A stretch of DNA of 63,081 nucleotides, taken from the NCBI RefSeq assembly GCF_900103505.1, contig NZ_FNIA01000019.1, positions 1-63,081 on the forward strand, given 5' to 3'. Positions 25,657 to 34,345 of this stretch are shown here, piece after piece. Origin of the DNA: Haloarchaeobius iranensis. Its GTDB lineage: Archaea; Halobacteriota; Halobacteria; Halobacteriales; Natrialbaceae. Each line of letters begins with the position of its first letter. Position 1 is the first letter of the stretch. The position numbers were made by a program, and so were the translations under genes. Under the pieces are notes generated by a model. The model ran no database searches. It was not told the origin of the DNA and saw only the letters and a list, made by a program, of their open reading frames with translations.

Positions 25657-28281
25657 ATGACCTCCCCCGACCGGGATACCCAGGATGCGTGTGACGTATC
25701 CCAGCCCGACGACCCCGACTGCGGCTGTCCGCCGGACGCGGACACCGGCGGTTCGTCCGCTACGGGGTCGAACGCAGCGGCAGACGGTAGCGTGACGCAG
25801 TTCTCGGTGCCCGACATGGACTGTCCGTCCTGCGCGGGCAAGGTCGAGAACAGCGTGCGCACACTCGACGGCATCGCCGCTATCGACGCACAGGAGACGA
25901 CGGGGACGCTGACCGTCACCTACGATGCGTCCATGACCTCCCCCGAGGCGGTCGCCGACCGCATCGAGAAGGCCGGCTACAGCATCGACCGCGGCAAGGC
26001 GGCCACGCTCTCGCTCACCGTCCCGGATATGGACTGTCCGTCCTGTGCTGGCAAGGTCGAGAACGCAGTTGGCAGCTTCGACGGCGTGAGCTCCATCGAC
26101 CCGCAGCCCACGACCGGTACGGTGACGGTCGGCTACGACGACAGGCACCTCTCCGAGGCAGATATCGTCGGGGCCATCGAGAGCGCCGGCTACGAGGTGA
26201 CGGAGACCGACGGCACCGCCACCGGAGCAGAGTCGGGCGACAGCATCTGGACGAGCCCTCGCGCGCTGAAGACCTGGGCCAGCGGCGGCTTCCTGTCGGT
26301 GGGGCTGCTCCTCGAGTTCCTGCTCCACAGCCAGAACGCGTCGGTGACGAGCGTCCTCGGGAGCGAGCTGTTCGTCGCCGACGTCCTCTTCCTCGTCGCC
26401 ATCGCGACCGGCGGCCAGGAGATCCTCCGGAACGGCTACTACTCCGCCCGGAACCGGAGCCTCGACATCGACTTCCTGATGTCGGTCGCTATCCTCGGTG
26501 CGCTCGTCGCCAGCGTCGCCTTCGGCGAGGCGCTCTACTTCGAGGCCGCCACCCTCGCCTTCCTCTTCAGCGTCGCCGAGCTCCTCGAACGGTACTCGAT
26601 GGACCGCGCCCGGAACTCGCTCGAGGAACTGATGGACCTCTCGCCCGACGAGGCGACGGTCAAGCGGGACGGCGACGAGGAGACGGTGCCCGTGGACGCG
26701 GTGGGAGTCGGCGACATCGTCGTCGTCCGGCCCGGGGAGAAGATACCGATGGACGGCGTCGTCGTCGACGGACAGAGCGCGGTCAACCAGGCACCCATCA
26801 CGGGCGAGAGCGTGCCGGTGGACAAGACCGACGGCGACGACGTCTACGCGGGCACCATCAACGAGGGCGGCTACCTCGAGGTGGAGGTCACCTCCGAGGC
26901 CGGCGACAACACGCTGTCGCGCATCGTCGAGATGGTCGAGGACGCACAGTCGAACAAGACCGAGCGCGAGCAGTTCGTCGAACGGTTCGCCGGATACTAC
27001 ACCCCGGTCGTGGTCGCGTTCGCGGTGGTCGTCACTCTCGGGAGCCCGTCCGTGCTCGGCACGACCTGGTCCACCGCGGTGGTCTACGGGCTGACCCTGC
27101 TCGTGCTGGCCTGTCCGTGTGCGTTCGTCATCTCCACGCCGGTCTCCGTGGTCTCGGGCATCACGAGCGCCGCGAAGAACGGCGTGCTCATCAAGGGCGG
27201 CAATCACCTCGAGGCGATGGGCGCAGTCGAGGCTGTCGCCCTCGACAAGACCGGTACGCTGACCAGGGGCGAGCTGACGGTGACCGACGTCGTCCCCCTG
27301 AACGGCAACACCGAAGAGGAGGTGCTCAGGTGTGCCCGCGGGCTGGAGGCTCGCAGCGAGCATCCCATCGGCGAGGCCATCGTCGAACAGGCCGCCACCG
27401 TCGGGGTCGCCGAACGCGACGTCGACGACTTCGAGAGCATCACCGGGAAGGGAGTCCGGGCTGCCCTCGACGGCCGGCCGCACTACGCCGGCAAGCCCGG
27501 CCTGTTCGAGGACCTCGGCTTCGACCTCTCGCACGTCCACGCCACCACGGACGGCGGGGTCGTCACCCAGACCGCACAGACCATCTGCGACCGCAACAAC
27601 TGCCTCGACCTGCTGCACGACACCGTCCCGGCGCTCCAGTCGGAGGGGAAGACCGTCGTGCTGGTCGGCACCGAGGACGAACTGGAGGGCGTCATCGCGG
27701 TCGCGGACGAGGTCCGCCCGGACGCAGCTCGGACCGTGACCCGGCTGCGGGAACTCGGCGTACAGCACACCATCATGCTCACCGGGGACAACGAGCGGAC
27801 GGCCCGAGCCATCGCCGAACAGGTCGGCGTGGACGAGTTCCGCGCCGGGCTGTTGCCCGACGAGAAGGTGGCTGCTATCGAGGCGCTGAACGACGAGTAC
27901 GACGGCGTCGCGATGGTCGGCGACGGCGTCAACGACGCGCCAGCCCTCGCGACGGCGACGGTGGGCGTCGCGATGGGTGCCGCGGGGACGGACACCGCGC
28001 TCGAGACGGCGGACATCGCGCTGATGAGCGACGACCTCTCGAAGCTCCCGTACCTCTACGAGCTCGCGAACGACGCCAACGGCGTCATCAGGCAGAACAT
28101 CTGGGCGAGCCTGCTCGTGAAGGCGCTCCTGGCCGTGGGTGTCCCGTTCAGCCTGGTCCCGATCTGGCTGGCGGTCCTCGCCGGGGACGCCGGCATGACG
28201 ACGGCGGTGACGGCGAACGCGATGCGGCTCTCGCGGATCCGTCCCGATGGTGCCGAGGCGACGGGGACGGCTGGCGACTGA
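25657..28281 (+). CDS. Zinc/cadmium/lead-type P1B ATPase (ZntA-like)
   Basis: 874 aa. The N-terminus is Cys-rich (DACDVSQPDDPDCGCPPD). Two HMA domains follow with MDCPSCAGK motifs (Cys56/Cys59 and Cys127/Cys130). The membrane site is Cys486-Pro-Cys488 in LACPCAFVISTP, and the phosphorylated Asp530 lies in DKTGTLTRGE. Near the C-terminus, Lys in NIWASLLVKALL and Asp in LAVLAGDAGMT match the charged residues of the P1B-2 (Zn2+/Cd2+/Pb2+) group rather than the Tyr-Asn/Met-Ser-Ser set of copper pumps. It exports divalent soft metals. Divergent from copA. Confidence 0.92.
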   Translation: MTSPDRDTQDACDVSQPDDPDCGCPPDADTGGSSATGSNAAADGSVTQFSVPDMDCPSCAGKVENSVRTLDGIAAIDAQETTGTLTVTYDASMTSPEAVADRIEKAGYSIDRGKAATLSLTVPDMDCPSCAGKVENAVGSFDGVSSIDPQPTTGTVTVGYDDRHLSEADIVGAIESAGYEVTETDGTATGAESGDSIWTSPRALKTWASGGFLSVGLLLEFLLHSQNASVTSVLGSELFVADVLFLVAIATGGQEILRNGYYSARNRSLDIDFLMSVAILGALVASVAFGEALYFEAATLAFLFSVAELLERYSMDRARNSLEELMDLSPDEATVKRDGDEETVPVDAVGVGDIVVVRPGEKIPMDGVVVDGQSAVNQAPITGESVPVDKTDGDDVYAGTINEGGYLEVEVTSEAGDNTLSRIVEMVEDAQSNKTEREQFVERFAGYYTPVVVAFAVVVTLGSPSVLGTTWSTAVVYGLTLLVLACPCAFVISTPVSVVSGITSAAKNGVLIKGGNHLEAMGAVEAVALDKTGTLTRGELTVTDVVPLNGNTEEEVLRCARGLEARSEHPIGEAIVEQAATVGVAERDVDDFESITGKGVRAALDGRPHYAGKPGLFEDLGFDLSHVHATTDGGVVTQTAQTICDRNNCLDLLHDTVPALQSEGKTVVLVGTEDELEGVIAVADEVRPDAARTVTRLRELGVQHTIMLTGDNERTARAIAEQVGVDEFRAGLLPDEKVAAIEALNDEYDGVAMVGDGVNDAPALATATVGVAMGAAGTDTALETADIALMSDDLSKLPYLYELANDANGVIRQNIWASLLVKALLAVGVPFSLVPIWLAVLAGDAGMTTAVTANAMRLSRIRPDGAEATGTAGD

Positions 28282-28403
28282 GGCGACTCCGCGACCCGAC
28301 TTCGCTGTCCGCTCTGTTCTCTCCAGTACGCCGGACAGCCTGGCGTCCGCCGACCGTCGACGGCCTCCGTCCGTGCGGCCGGGTCCAGCCACGGACTGAA
28401 TCG

Positions 28404-28417
28404 ACAACCGAAATATG
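28404..28417 (+). promoter_or_regulatory. Promoter of the small HMA gene
   Basis: ACAACCG (28404-28410) directly precedes AAATATG (28411-28417), which is 23-29 bp before the ATG at 28440. ACA(A)ACCG next to the TATA position also occurs in the copA and SHOCT upstream regions (minus strand), so the three may share a regulator. Confidence 0.45.
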
Positions 28418-28439
28418 TCCGGAGCGCCTCCCTTCGGCC

Positions 28440-28637
28440 ATGACGACGACCATCAGCGTCGAGGGGATGAGCTGTGGCCACTGCGAGCAGACCGTCGAGG
28501 AGGCGCTCCGCGACGTAGCGGGCGTGACTGAGGCCGACGCCGACCGGGAATCGGAACGTGTGAGCGTCGAGGGTGACGCCGAGATGTCGGCACTCGTCGC
28601 GGCGGTCGAGGACGCCGGCTACACCGCCCACGCCTGA
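28440..28637 (+). CDS. Heavy-metal-associated domain protein, CopZ-like copper chaperone
   Basis: 65 aa, a single HMA domain. The metal motif GMSCGHC has Cys12 and Cys15, followed by the expected beta-alpha-beta segments (EEALRDVAGVTEADADRESE ... AVEDAGYTAHA). Such proteins carry Cu(I) to CopA. It starts at ATG 28440 and lies 158 bp after the Zn/Cd-type ATPase with its own promoter. It is probably part of the copper response rather than an ATPase subunit. Confidence 0.9.
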   Translation: MTTTISVEGMSCGHCEQTVEEALRDVAGVTEADADRESERVSVEGDAEMSALVAAVEDAGYTAHA

Positions 28638-28661
28638 CCACTGCCGCGCCAGCGTCGCGAG

Positions 28662-30071
28662 TCAGACAGCGCGGTCACCCTCCGAGCCGGGCGTCTCCGG
28701 TCGGTCGTCCTCGCTTCCGCCGCCGAACGGTCGGAAGACACGCCAGAGGACCTTCGGACGGAACAGAGCCGTGGGAGACGCCTCCAGTCTCGTGACCCGT
28801 GCGTACACCTCGCTCAGGAACGGGTCGTCGTGAGCTCTCCTGACGAAGCGGTCCATATACCAGTTCGTGACCCCGGCACCGGTAGGCTCCGGCCCGCTCG
28901 TCTCGGCGAAGGCGAAGTCGCTCCCGACGACGACCCGCCAGACGCCGTCGACGATGGCGGCAGCACGGTCGAAGAACCGTGGCCCGAGCTCGTCGAGTCC
29001 GCCGTCGGCCAGCGCGTGGTGCAGGCCCAGCGCCTCGAGCGCCGCCACGGACATCCCCTGCCCGTAGATGGGGTTGAAGCTCGCGAGTGCGTCGCCCGTC
29101 ACGACGAGTCCAGCCGGGAAGCGGTCGAGGGCCTCGTACCGGTGGCGGCGACTCGCGGGATACGGGTACCGTTCGGCCTGCGCCGTCCGCCACTCGTGGG
29201 CCGCGAGGGTGGCACCGAACTCGTCCGCCGGGAGGCTGTCCGCGAACCGCTGGAGCGGCTCGGGGTCGGTCGGTGGGTCGTCGCCGTGGACGCCCTGCAG
29301 GATGACCTCCCACTGGCCGTCCTCGGCCGGGATGAGGGCACCGCCACGGGTCCGTGGTGCGGTCGGGGCGACGAGGAACAGCCGTCTGTCGTCCGGCGGT
29401 CGTTCGACGCGGATGGTGCTGTAGGCGACCTCGATTGTCACCTCGTCGGTCGCCGGTCTCTGGAAGCCGGTCTCGGCCAACCACGACGGCGTGCGACTCG
29501 TCCGTCCGGTCGCATCGACGACCAGGTCGGCCGCGAGCGTGAACGGCTCGCCCTCGCCGTCCCGTCCGGTCACGCCGGTGACCGTCTGGCCAGTCGCATC
29601 CGTCTCGTAGCCGGTGAACCGGTGCTCTCCCCGCAGGTCGACGCACTCCAGCCCTCGGGTACGCTGGCGGAGCACCGCCTCGAGGAGTGGACGACTCGCG
29701 CAGTAGGTCGGCAGCCGACCCGGAGCGTCGGCGATGTAGTCACCGCCGTTGAACTCCCGGAGCTGCCTGCTCGCGTCGACCAGCAGCCCGCCCGCTTCGA
29801 GGAGTGTCTCGGAGAATCCCGGGAACAGGTCCTCCAGCGTGGCACGACCGCCCTCCAGCAGGACGTGGGGATGTCGCGTCTGGGGCGCGCCGTCTCTGGC
29901 GACCGGGTCCGCCGGTAGGGGGTCCCGGTCGAGCACGACCACCGACTCGAACGCGTCTCGCAACACGCGTGCAGCACAGAGTCCGGCGACGCTCCCGCCG
30001 AGGACGACTGCACGCTCGCCGACGGTGCCCACGCTCGACTCGTCGTACCGGGGGACTGTCGCGAGCGTCAT
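28662..30071 (-). CDS. FAD-dependent oxidoreductase/monooxygenase-like protein
   Basis: 469 aa. The dinucleotide motif GGSVAGLCAARVL (about 25-37) is followed by VVVLDRD. A DATG motif (LVVDATGRTS) and a second FAD motif GDALASFNPIYGQGMSVAALEA near 310-330 place it in the PHBH-like/geranylgeranyl-reductase-like flavoprotein group. The halogenase motif WxWxIP is absent. Substrate unknown. The ATG at 30069-30071 overlaps the stop of a 33-codon frame (ATGA); the longer in-frame start at 30146 adds a basic, non-haloarchaeal extension and is rejected. Confidence 0.82.
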   Translation of the reverse strand: MTLATVPRYDESSVGTVGERAVVLGGSVAGLCAARVLRDAFESVVVLDRDPLPADPVARDGAPQTRHPHVLLEGGRATLEDLFPGFSETLLEAGGLLVDASRQLREFNGGDYIADAPGRLPTYCASRPLLEAVLRQRTRGLECVDLRGEHRFTGYETDATGQTVTGVTGRDGEGEPFTLAADLVVDATGRTSRTPSWLAETGFQRPATDEVTIEVAYSTIRVERPPDDRRLFLVAPTAPRTRGGALIPAEDGQWEVILQGVHGDDPPTDPEPLQRFADSLPADEFGATLAAHEWRTAQAERYPYPASRRHRYEALDRFPAGLVVTGDALASFNPIYGQGMSVAALEALGLHHALADGGLDELGPRFFDRAAAIVDGVWRVVVGSDFAFAETSGPEPTGAGVTNWYMDRFVRRAHDDPFLSEVYARVTRLEASPTALFRPKVLWRVFRPFGGGSEDDRPETPGSEGDRAV

Positions 30072-30169
30072 CGCGCTCCGACCTCGCTCTCGCTGGTTTG
30101 GCGAGCTCCGCTGCCGCTCTGGCCCGCGTACTCGACCTGCTGGCACATACGGACCGCTTCCGTCTCCAC
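30068..30169 (-). CDS. Possible 33-aa small protein upstream of the FAD oxidoreductase
   Basis: GTG at 30169 opens a frame reading METEAVRMCQQVEYAGQSGS and ending SESEVGAR, with TGA overlapping the FAD oxidoreductase ATG by 4 bases. Its acidic composition looks like a true haloarchaeal peptide. A TATA-like ACTTAAATA on the minus strand at 30201-30209 is 32-40 bp upstream. No motif beyond one Cys. It could be a small gene or a translation-coupling leader. Confidence 0.4.
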   Translation of the reverse strand: METEAVRMCQQVEYAGQSGSGARQTSESEVGAR

Positions 30170-30200
30170 ATCCGAGGGGGCATCGCGGCGTATGCGAGGC

Positions 30201-30209
30201 TATTTAAGT
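30201..30209 (-). promoter_or_regulatory. TATA box for the small ORF / FAD oxidoreductase unit
   Basis: Minus-strand ACTTAAATA is 32-40 bp upstream of the GTG of the 33-aa frame, giving a leader of roughly ten bases. Confidence 0.45.
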
Positions 30210-30280
30210 GATTCTGGCGAGACCGGCGCGAGCGACGGACTGTCCGTCCTCCCCGAGTGACGCCCGCTCGGGAACCCGAC

Positions 30281-30613
30281 TCAGTGTGCCGCCATCTCCG
30301 AGACGACGTTGACAGCGTACACACCGACGAGAATGCACAGGATGCCGAGCGCCCCGGCCAGGTCGACGGGTTCGTCGAACAGCACGACCCCGATGCCAGC
30401 CACGCCGACGATGCCGAGCGCGGCCCAGGTGCCGTAGACGACGCCGATGGGCAGTTCCTCGAGCGTCAGCGACACCAGATAGAAGGCGACGCCGTACCCC
30501 ACGACGACGGCAAGACTGGGCAGCGGCTTCGAGAACCCGTCGGACAGTTTGAGTGCGGTCGTCCCGACCAGTTCCGAGACGATAGCGGCGGCGAGCAACG
30601 CGTAGGGATGCAT
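30281..30613 (-). CDS. Small multidrug resistance (SMR/EmrE-family) efflux protein
   Basis: 110 aa, four transmembrane helices. The membrane-embedded glutamate essential in EmrE is at position 14 (AAIVSELVGTTALKLSDGF), followed by GYGVAFYLVSLTLEELPIGVVYGTWAALG, the standard SMR core. It acts as a dimer exchanging protons for cationic compounds or guanidinium. The ATG at 30611-30613 puts the glutamate at its usual position; the frame upstream is not family-like. No second SMR subunit is adjacent, so a homodimer is expected. Confidence 0.92.
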   Translation of the reverse strand: MHPYALLAAAIVSELVGTTALKLSDGFSKPLPSLAVVVGYGVAFYLVSLTLEELPIGVVYGTWAALGIVGVAGIGVVLFDEPVDLAGALGILCILVGVYAVNVVSEMAAH

Positions 30614-30739
30614 GGTCGTCGTTCCCCGCGGCGGTCGTATGACCGTTGCCGAATCCGATGCCACTTGCAGTCAGTTTTCAAGGGTCGGAGTCGTCGGGGC
30701 TCGCATCACTTTTGTCGGTCACCCGAGAAGCTGGGACCG

Positions 30740-31525
30740 ATGACGGAGCTCGGAGAACTCGGGCTGTCGAGCTACGAGGAGCAGGCCTACCGCACGCTGC
30801 TCGTGACCGGTGCGACGACGGCAGCCGACCTCTCGACCGCCAGCGACGTGCCCCGTGGCCGGATCTACGACGTGCTCAACGGGCTGGCGTCGCGCGGACT
30901 GGTCGGGACACAGGCGACGGAGCCGACCCGGTACCGGGCCGTCGAGCCGGCGGTCGCTGTCGACAGGCTCCTCGCCGAACGGACCCGCGAACTCGCCGAC
31001 GAGTGGGAGCGGTACCGGGGTGTCGCCCGCGCCGTCCGGTCGAACCTGCTCCCGACTGCCCCCGCGGACGCGAGCGTCTGGCTCGGGTCGCTCGGCAGCG
31101 AGGAGATGCAGACGGCGATGCGGGAGCACGTCCGGACCGCGACCGAGTCCGTCCTGGCGACACTCGGCCCGCCGTACCAGCACGCGTCGTGGGGGACGTT
31201 CGAGACCGAGGTCGCGGCGTTCCTCGACGGGGCCGCAGACGGGCTCTCCGTCTCGATCGTGCTCGCGGACAGCGTGGTGGACAGCCTCCCGGAGACGTTC
31301 CCGGACCTCGTCGAATCCGCACCGGGCAGCGTCGAGATCCGGGCGCATCCCACGGTTCCGGTGTCGTTCGACGTCGTCGACGGGGAGCTGACCACGGTCG
31401 ACCTCCCCAGTCCACGCGACTCCGGCGACCGGCTGGGCGTCGTCGGGGTCAACGCTCCCGAGGTGGTGGCCGCGTTCGAGCGCGAGTTCGAGGCCCTCTG
31501 GGCTGATGCCACACCGTTGCTCTAG
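30740..31525 (+). CDS. TrmB-family transcriptional regulator
   Basis: 261 aa. The N-terminal TrmB winged helix-turn-helix (about 1-70) reads LGLSSYEEQAYRTLLVTGATTAADLS...GRIYDVLNGLASRGLV. A short coiled segment (RLLAERTRELADEWERYRG) and a C-terminal effector-like domain follow. TrmB proteins in haloarchaea repress or activate sugar and central-metabolism genes. Convergent with the MFS transporter; the two stop codons overlap within a CTAG at 31522-31525. Confidence 0.85.
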   Translation: MTELGELGLSSYEEQAYRTLLVTGATTAADLSTASDVPRGRIYDVLNGLASRGLVGTQATEPTRYRAVEPAVAVDRLLAERTRELADEWERYRGVARAVRSNLLPTAPADASVWLGSLGSEEMQTAMREHVRTATESVLATLGPPYQHASWGTFETEVAAFLDGAADGLSVSIVLADSVVDSLPETFPDLVESAPGSVEIRAHPTVPVSFDVVDGELTTVDLPSPRDSGDRLGVVGVNAPEVVAAFEREFEALWADATPLL

Positions 31526-32874
31526 GCGTCGGCCGTCGATTCGATACTCCCCCGGGCGACCAGTCCGAGCAGCACCAGGATGGGCACGAACAGCAGGCCG
31601 GCGACGACGAACGGCGACCAGTACGCGATGGCGACGTAGAGCAGGCCGGCGGCGGCCGGACCGAACGTCCGGGCGAGGCTGCTCGCGGACTGGGTGAGCC
31701 CGAACGCCCCGCCCTGCTCGTCGGCGTCGGCGTTGAGCGACACCAGCGCGTTCAGGGAGACGTTCGTGAGGGCGTTGCCGAACGCGAGCGGTGTCGAGAC
31801 GAGGGCAAGTGCGACGGCCCCTGACTCGACCGGCCCGAGGGCGGGCACGAACGACCACGACAGCGAGAACGGGACCAGTGCGAGCGTCACGACCTGGATG
31901 CCAGCGCCGACGAGGGCGAGCCGGTACTCGCCGAAGCGGTCCGTGAGCGGCCCGATGAGCCCGCCCTGCACGATGGCGATGAGCACCCCGATGTACGTCA
32001 GCAGTACCGCGTTCTCGGCGGTCCCGTAGCCGAGTCTGTCGCTCGTGAGGAAGATGAACTGGCTCTCGAACGCCGAGAACGCGAACGAGGCCAGGAAGAA
32101 GGCCACGACGAGCGAGCCGATATCGGGCGAGCGCACCGCGTCGTACAGCTGTCTGAGGCGGGACTCGTTCCCCACCGTGGTGCGTTCCCGTCGATTCGGC
32201 TCCGGCAGGACGAAGAACGCGAGGACGAGGTTCCCGGCGGTCAGCGCGGCGGCGGTGAACGACGGCATCGTGAACTCGCTGACGGGGACCGCCGCGGGGA
32301 GCACCGACTCGAACAGCGAGAGCGCGGCGGGACTCGATACCAGGCCGGCGATGGCGGGGCCGAAGACGAACCCCAGTCCGAACGCTGCGCCGAGGATACC
32401 GAGGCCCTTCGCCCGGTCCTCTGGCGACGTGATGTCCGCCATGTAGGCGTTCGCCGTGGCGATGTTGCCGCCCATCGCCCCGGCCAGCGCCCGTGCGAAG
32501 AACAGCACGACGAGCCCGTTGGCGGCTCCGATGACGCTGCCGAGCTCCCCCGCCAGCCCGAACAGCGTCCACGCCAGCACGCTCCCGGTGAGCGACAGGA
32601 GCAGGACGGGCCGCCGTCCGCGTTCGTCGGAGAGACGGCCGAGGATGGGTGCGCCGGCGAACTGGAACAGCGAGTACGTCGCGATGAGCAGGCTCCCGAC
32701 GAACTCGTTCGCCCCGAAGAACTTCGCGTAAAGCGGGATGACCGGGATGAGGATACCGAAGCCGAGCAGGTCGAGGAAGATGACGAGGAACAGCGTGCCG
32801 ACGACGCGGCGACGCGTCATGCCCGGCACGGGAACGCCGTCCTCGCTCGGGTCGTCGTCGGCCTCCTCGTTCAC
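31522..32874 (-). CDS. MFS transporter (drug/tetracycline-efflux-like)
   Basis: 450 aa, twelve hydrophobic segments. The MFS motif between helices 2 and 3 reads GRLSDERGRRPVLLLS. Helix 1 begins VVGTLFLVIFLDLLGFGILIPVIPLYA, like TetA-type drug:H+ antiporters. Substrate unknown. The N-terminal 20 residues are acidic (MNEEADDDPSEDG). The ATG at 32874 fits a typical cytosolic lead-in before helix 1. The stop overlaps that of the TrmB gene on the other strand. Confidence 0.9.
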   Translation of the reverse strand: MNEEADDDPSEDGVPVPGMTRRRVVGTLFLVIFLDLLGFGILIPVIPLYAKFFGANEFVGSLLIATYSLFQFAGAPILGRLSDERGRRPVLLLSLTGSVLAWTLFGLAGELGSVIGAANGLVVLFFARALAGAMGGNIATANAYMADITSPEDRAKGLGILGAAFGLGFVFGPAIAGLVSSPAALSLFESVLPAAVPVSEFTMPSFTAAALTAGNLVLAFFVLPEPNRRERTTVGNESRLRQLYDAVRSPDIGSLVVAFFLASFAFSAFESQFIFLTSDRLGYGTAENAVLLTYIGVLIAIVQGGLIGPLTDRFGEYRLALVGAGIQVVTLALVPFSLSWSFVPALGPVESGAVALALVSTPLAFGNALTNVSLNALVSLNADADEQGGAFGLTQSASSLARTFGPAAAGLLYVAIAYWSPFVVAGLLFVPILVLLGLVARGSIESTADA

Positions 32875-32923
32875 GCGGTTGCGGTGGTACGCGCCGACGA
32901 AAGAAGTTCCGGTGGCGGCTGCC

Positions 32924-33952
32924 TCAGCGGGGGTCCAGTCCGACCGCGTCCGCGAGGAGCTCGTGCGACCGCAGCCCGTCGTCGTGGTCGGCCACGACGT
33001 GCTGAATCATGACCTCGTCGACGCCGACCCGGTCCGCGAGCTGGTCGAGGAGCCCCGCCATGGTCTCCGGACTGCCGGAGATGGCGCGGGGCCACTCGCC
33101 GTCGTCGAGTGTCTCGGGGGCCGGGTCCGGAACGCCACCGAGCTCGTCGATTGCCTCCTCGACGGACGGCGTCGTCCCGAGCTCGCCGCGGCGAAGTCGC
33201 TGGTGCGACGCCTCGGCGACGGCGCGCAGGCGGGCCGCCTCCTCGTCGGTCTCGGCGCAGACGGCGTTGACCGCGACCATCCCGGCGGGCTCGTCCACGC
33301 CGCCGGCGAGCCGGGACGGCTGGAACTCCTCGTGGTAGGTCTCGAAGGAGTGTGCGGCCCACTGCGGCCGGATGAACCCGGCGAAGCAGTACGGGAGCCC
33401 GAGCTCGGCCGCGAGCTCGGCGCTGGAGGGGCTGGAGCCGAGCAGCCACGGCTCGGCAGGCCCCCAACCGGACCGGGGGATCGACAGGTCGGCGTACTCG
33501 TGTTCGTCCGGGAAGTCGTCGAAGAGGTGGTTCAGCACGGCCTCGACGCGTTCGCGGTGGTCGGCGTCCGGGTCCTCCACGTAGCGGTCGGTCCCGAGGG
33601 CCTGGTCGCTCGCCGGCGAGCCGTTGGCCCGGCCCAGCCCGGCGTCGATGCGTCCGGGTGCGAGCCCGTCGAGCGCGCCGAACACCTCCGCGACCTTGAA
33701 CGGGCTGTAGTGGTTCAGGAGGACCGCACCGGAGCCGAGCCGAATCGCGTCGGTCTCGGCGGCGAGGTGCCCGAGCAGCACCTCGGGAGTGGTCCCGGCG
33801 AGGCGTTCGGCCATGCCGTGGTGTTCCGCGACCCAGAACCGCTCGTACCCGAGTCGCTCCGCCTGCTTCGCTGCCTGGACGGTGTTCGCGTAGGCTTCCC
33901 CGGCTGTTCCGCCGTCGGGGACCGGGGAGAGGTCGACTATCGAGAGATCCAT
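32924..33952 (-). CDS. Luciferase-like (LLM class) flavin-dependent oxidoreductase
   Basis: 342 aa, a TIM-barrel bacterial-luciferase fold. It starts MDLSIVDLSPVPDGGTAGEAYANTV and contains RFWVAEHHGM, LGSGAVLLNHYSPFKVAEVF and GRIDAGLGRANGS, which are diagnostic of the alkanal-monooxygenase-like subfamily. It uses FMNH2 or F420 with an unknown substrate. The ATG at 33950-33952 matches the family start; a longer frame to 34069 is not family-like. Confidence 0.92.
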   Translation of the reverse strand: MDLSIVDLSPVPDGGTAGEAYANTVQAAKQAERLGYERFWVAEHHGMAERLAGTTPEVLLGHLAAETDAIRLGSGAVLLNHYSPFKVAEVFGALDGLAPGRIDAGLGRANGSPASDQALGTDRYVEDPDADHRERVEAVLNHLFDDFPDEHEYADLSIPRSGWGPAEPWLLGSSPSSAELAAELGLPYCFAGFIRPQWAAHSFETYHEEFQPSRLAGGVDEPAGMVAVNAVCAETDEEAARLRAVAEASHQRLRRGELGTTPSVEEAIDELGGVPDPAPETLDDGEWPRAISGSPETMAGLLDQLADRVGVDEVMIQHVVADHDDGLRSHELLADAVGLDPR

Positions 33953-34010
33953 GCCCGCCTTCGGGGAGTCCGTCGGAAAACGGTTTGCCAAGCAGCAGTC
34001 GCCGTTCGCC

Positions 34011-34295
34011 TCACCCGCCCAGCGACGACCGGAGGAGCGACCCGAGGCCGACGACCGTGAACAGGCCACCCATACCCATCAGCGGCAGCGGGGCGCCCGT
34101 CCGCTTCGGCTCGAGGTATGCCCGCCCCGGCTCCTCGGGGAGGACGTACGCGGTAACAACCGTGTCAGTCTCGTACTTCCCGAGTCGGGCTTCGGCATCG
34201 TCGCCCGTCTCGACGGTCGAGCCGACCGACCCGGGGGAGACGTTGCTCGACGTGTACCACGAGGTGGCCCCGCCTGGACGGCCGAGCGGACTCAC
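34011..34295 (-). CDS. DUF3592-like membrane protein, N-terminally truncated
   Basis: 94 aa from a GTG. The order YTSSNVSPGS ... KYETDTVVTAYVLPEEPGRAYLEPKRTG followed by one hydrophobic segment (LPLMGMGGLFTVVGLGSLL) matches the C-terminal half of DUF3592-type proteins. The expected N-terminal membrane helix is missing: in-frame stops lie upstream and only 50 bp separate it from the divergent AMP phosphorylase gene. It may be a gene remnant or a short form. No function is known for the family. Confidence 0.5.
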   Translation of the reverse strand: MSPLGRPGGATSWYTSSNVSPGSVGSTVETGDDAEARLGKYETDTVVTAYVLPEEPGRAYLEPKRTGAPLPLMGMGGLFTVVGLGSLLRSSLGG

Positions 34296-34345
34296 ATCGG
34301 GCGGCTGTCCCCTGATTTCATTATCGCGTCGCCTCTGGGTGCCCT

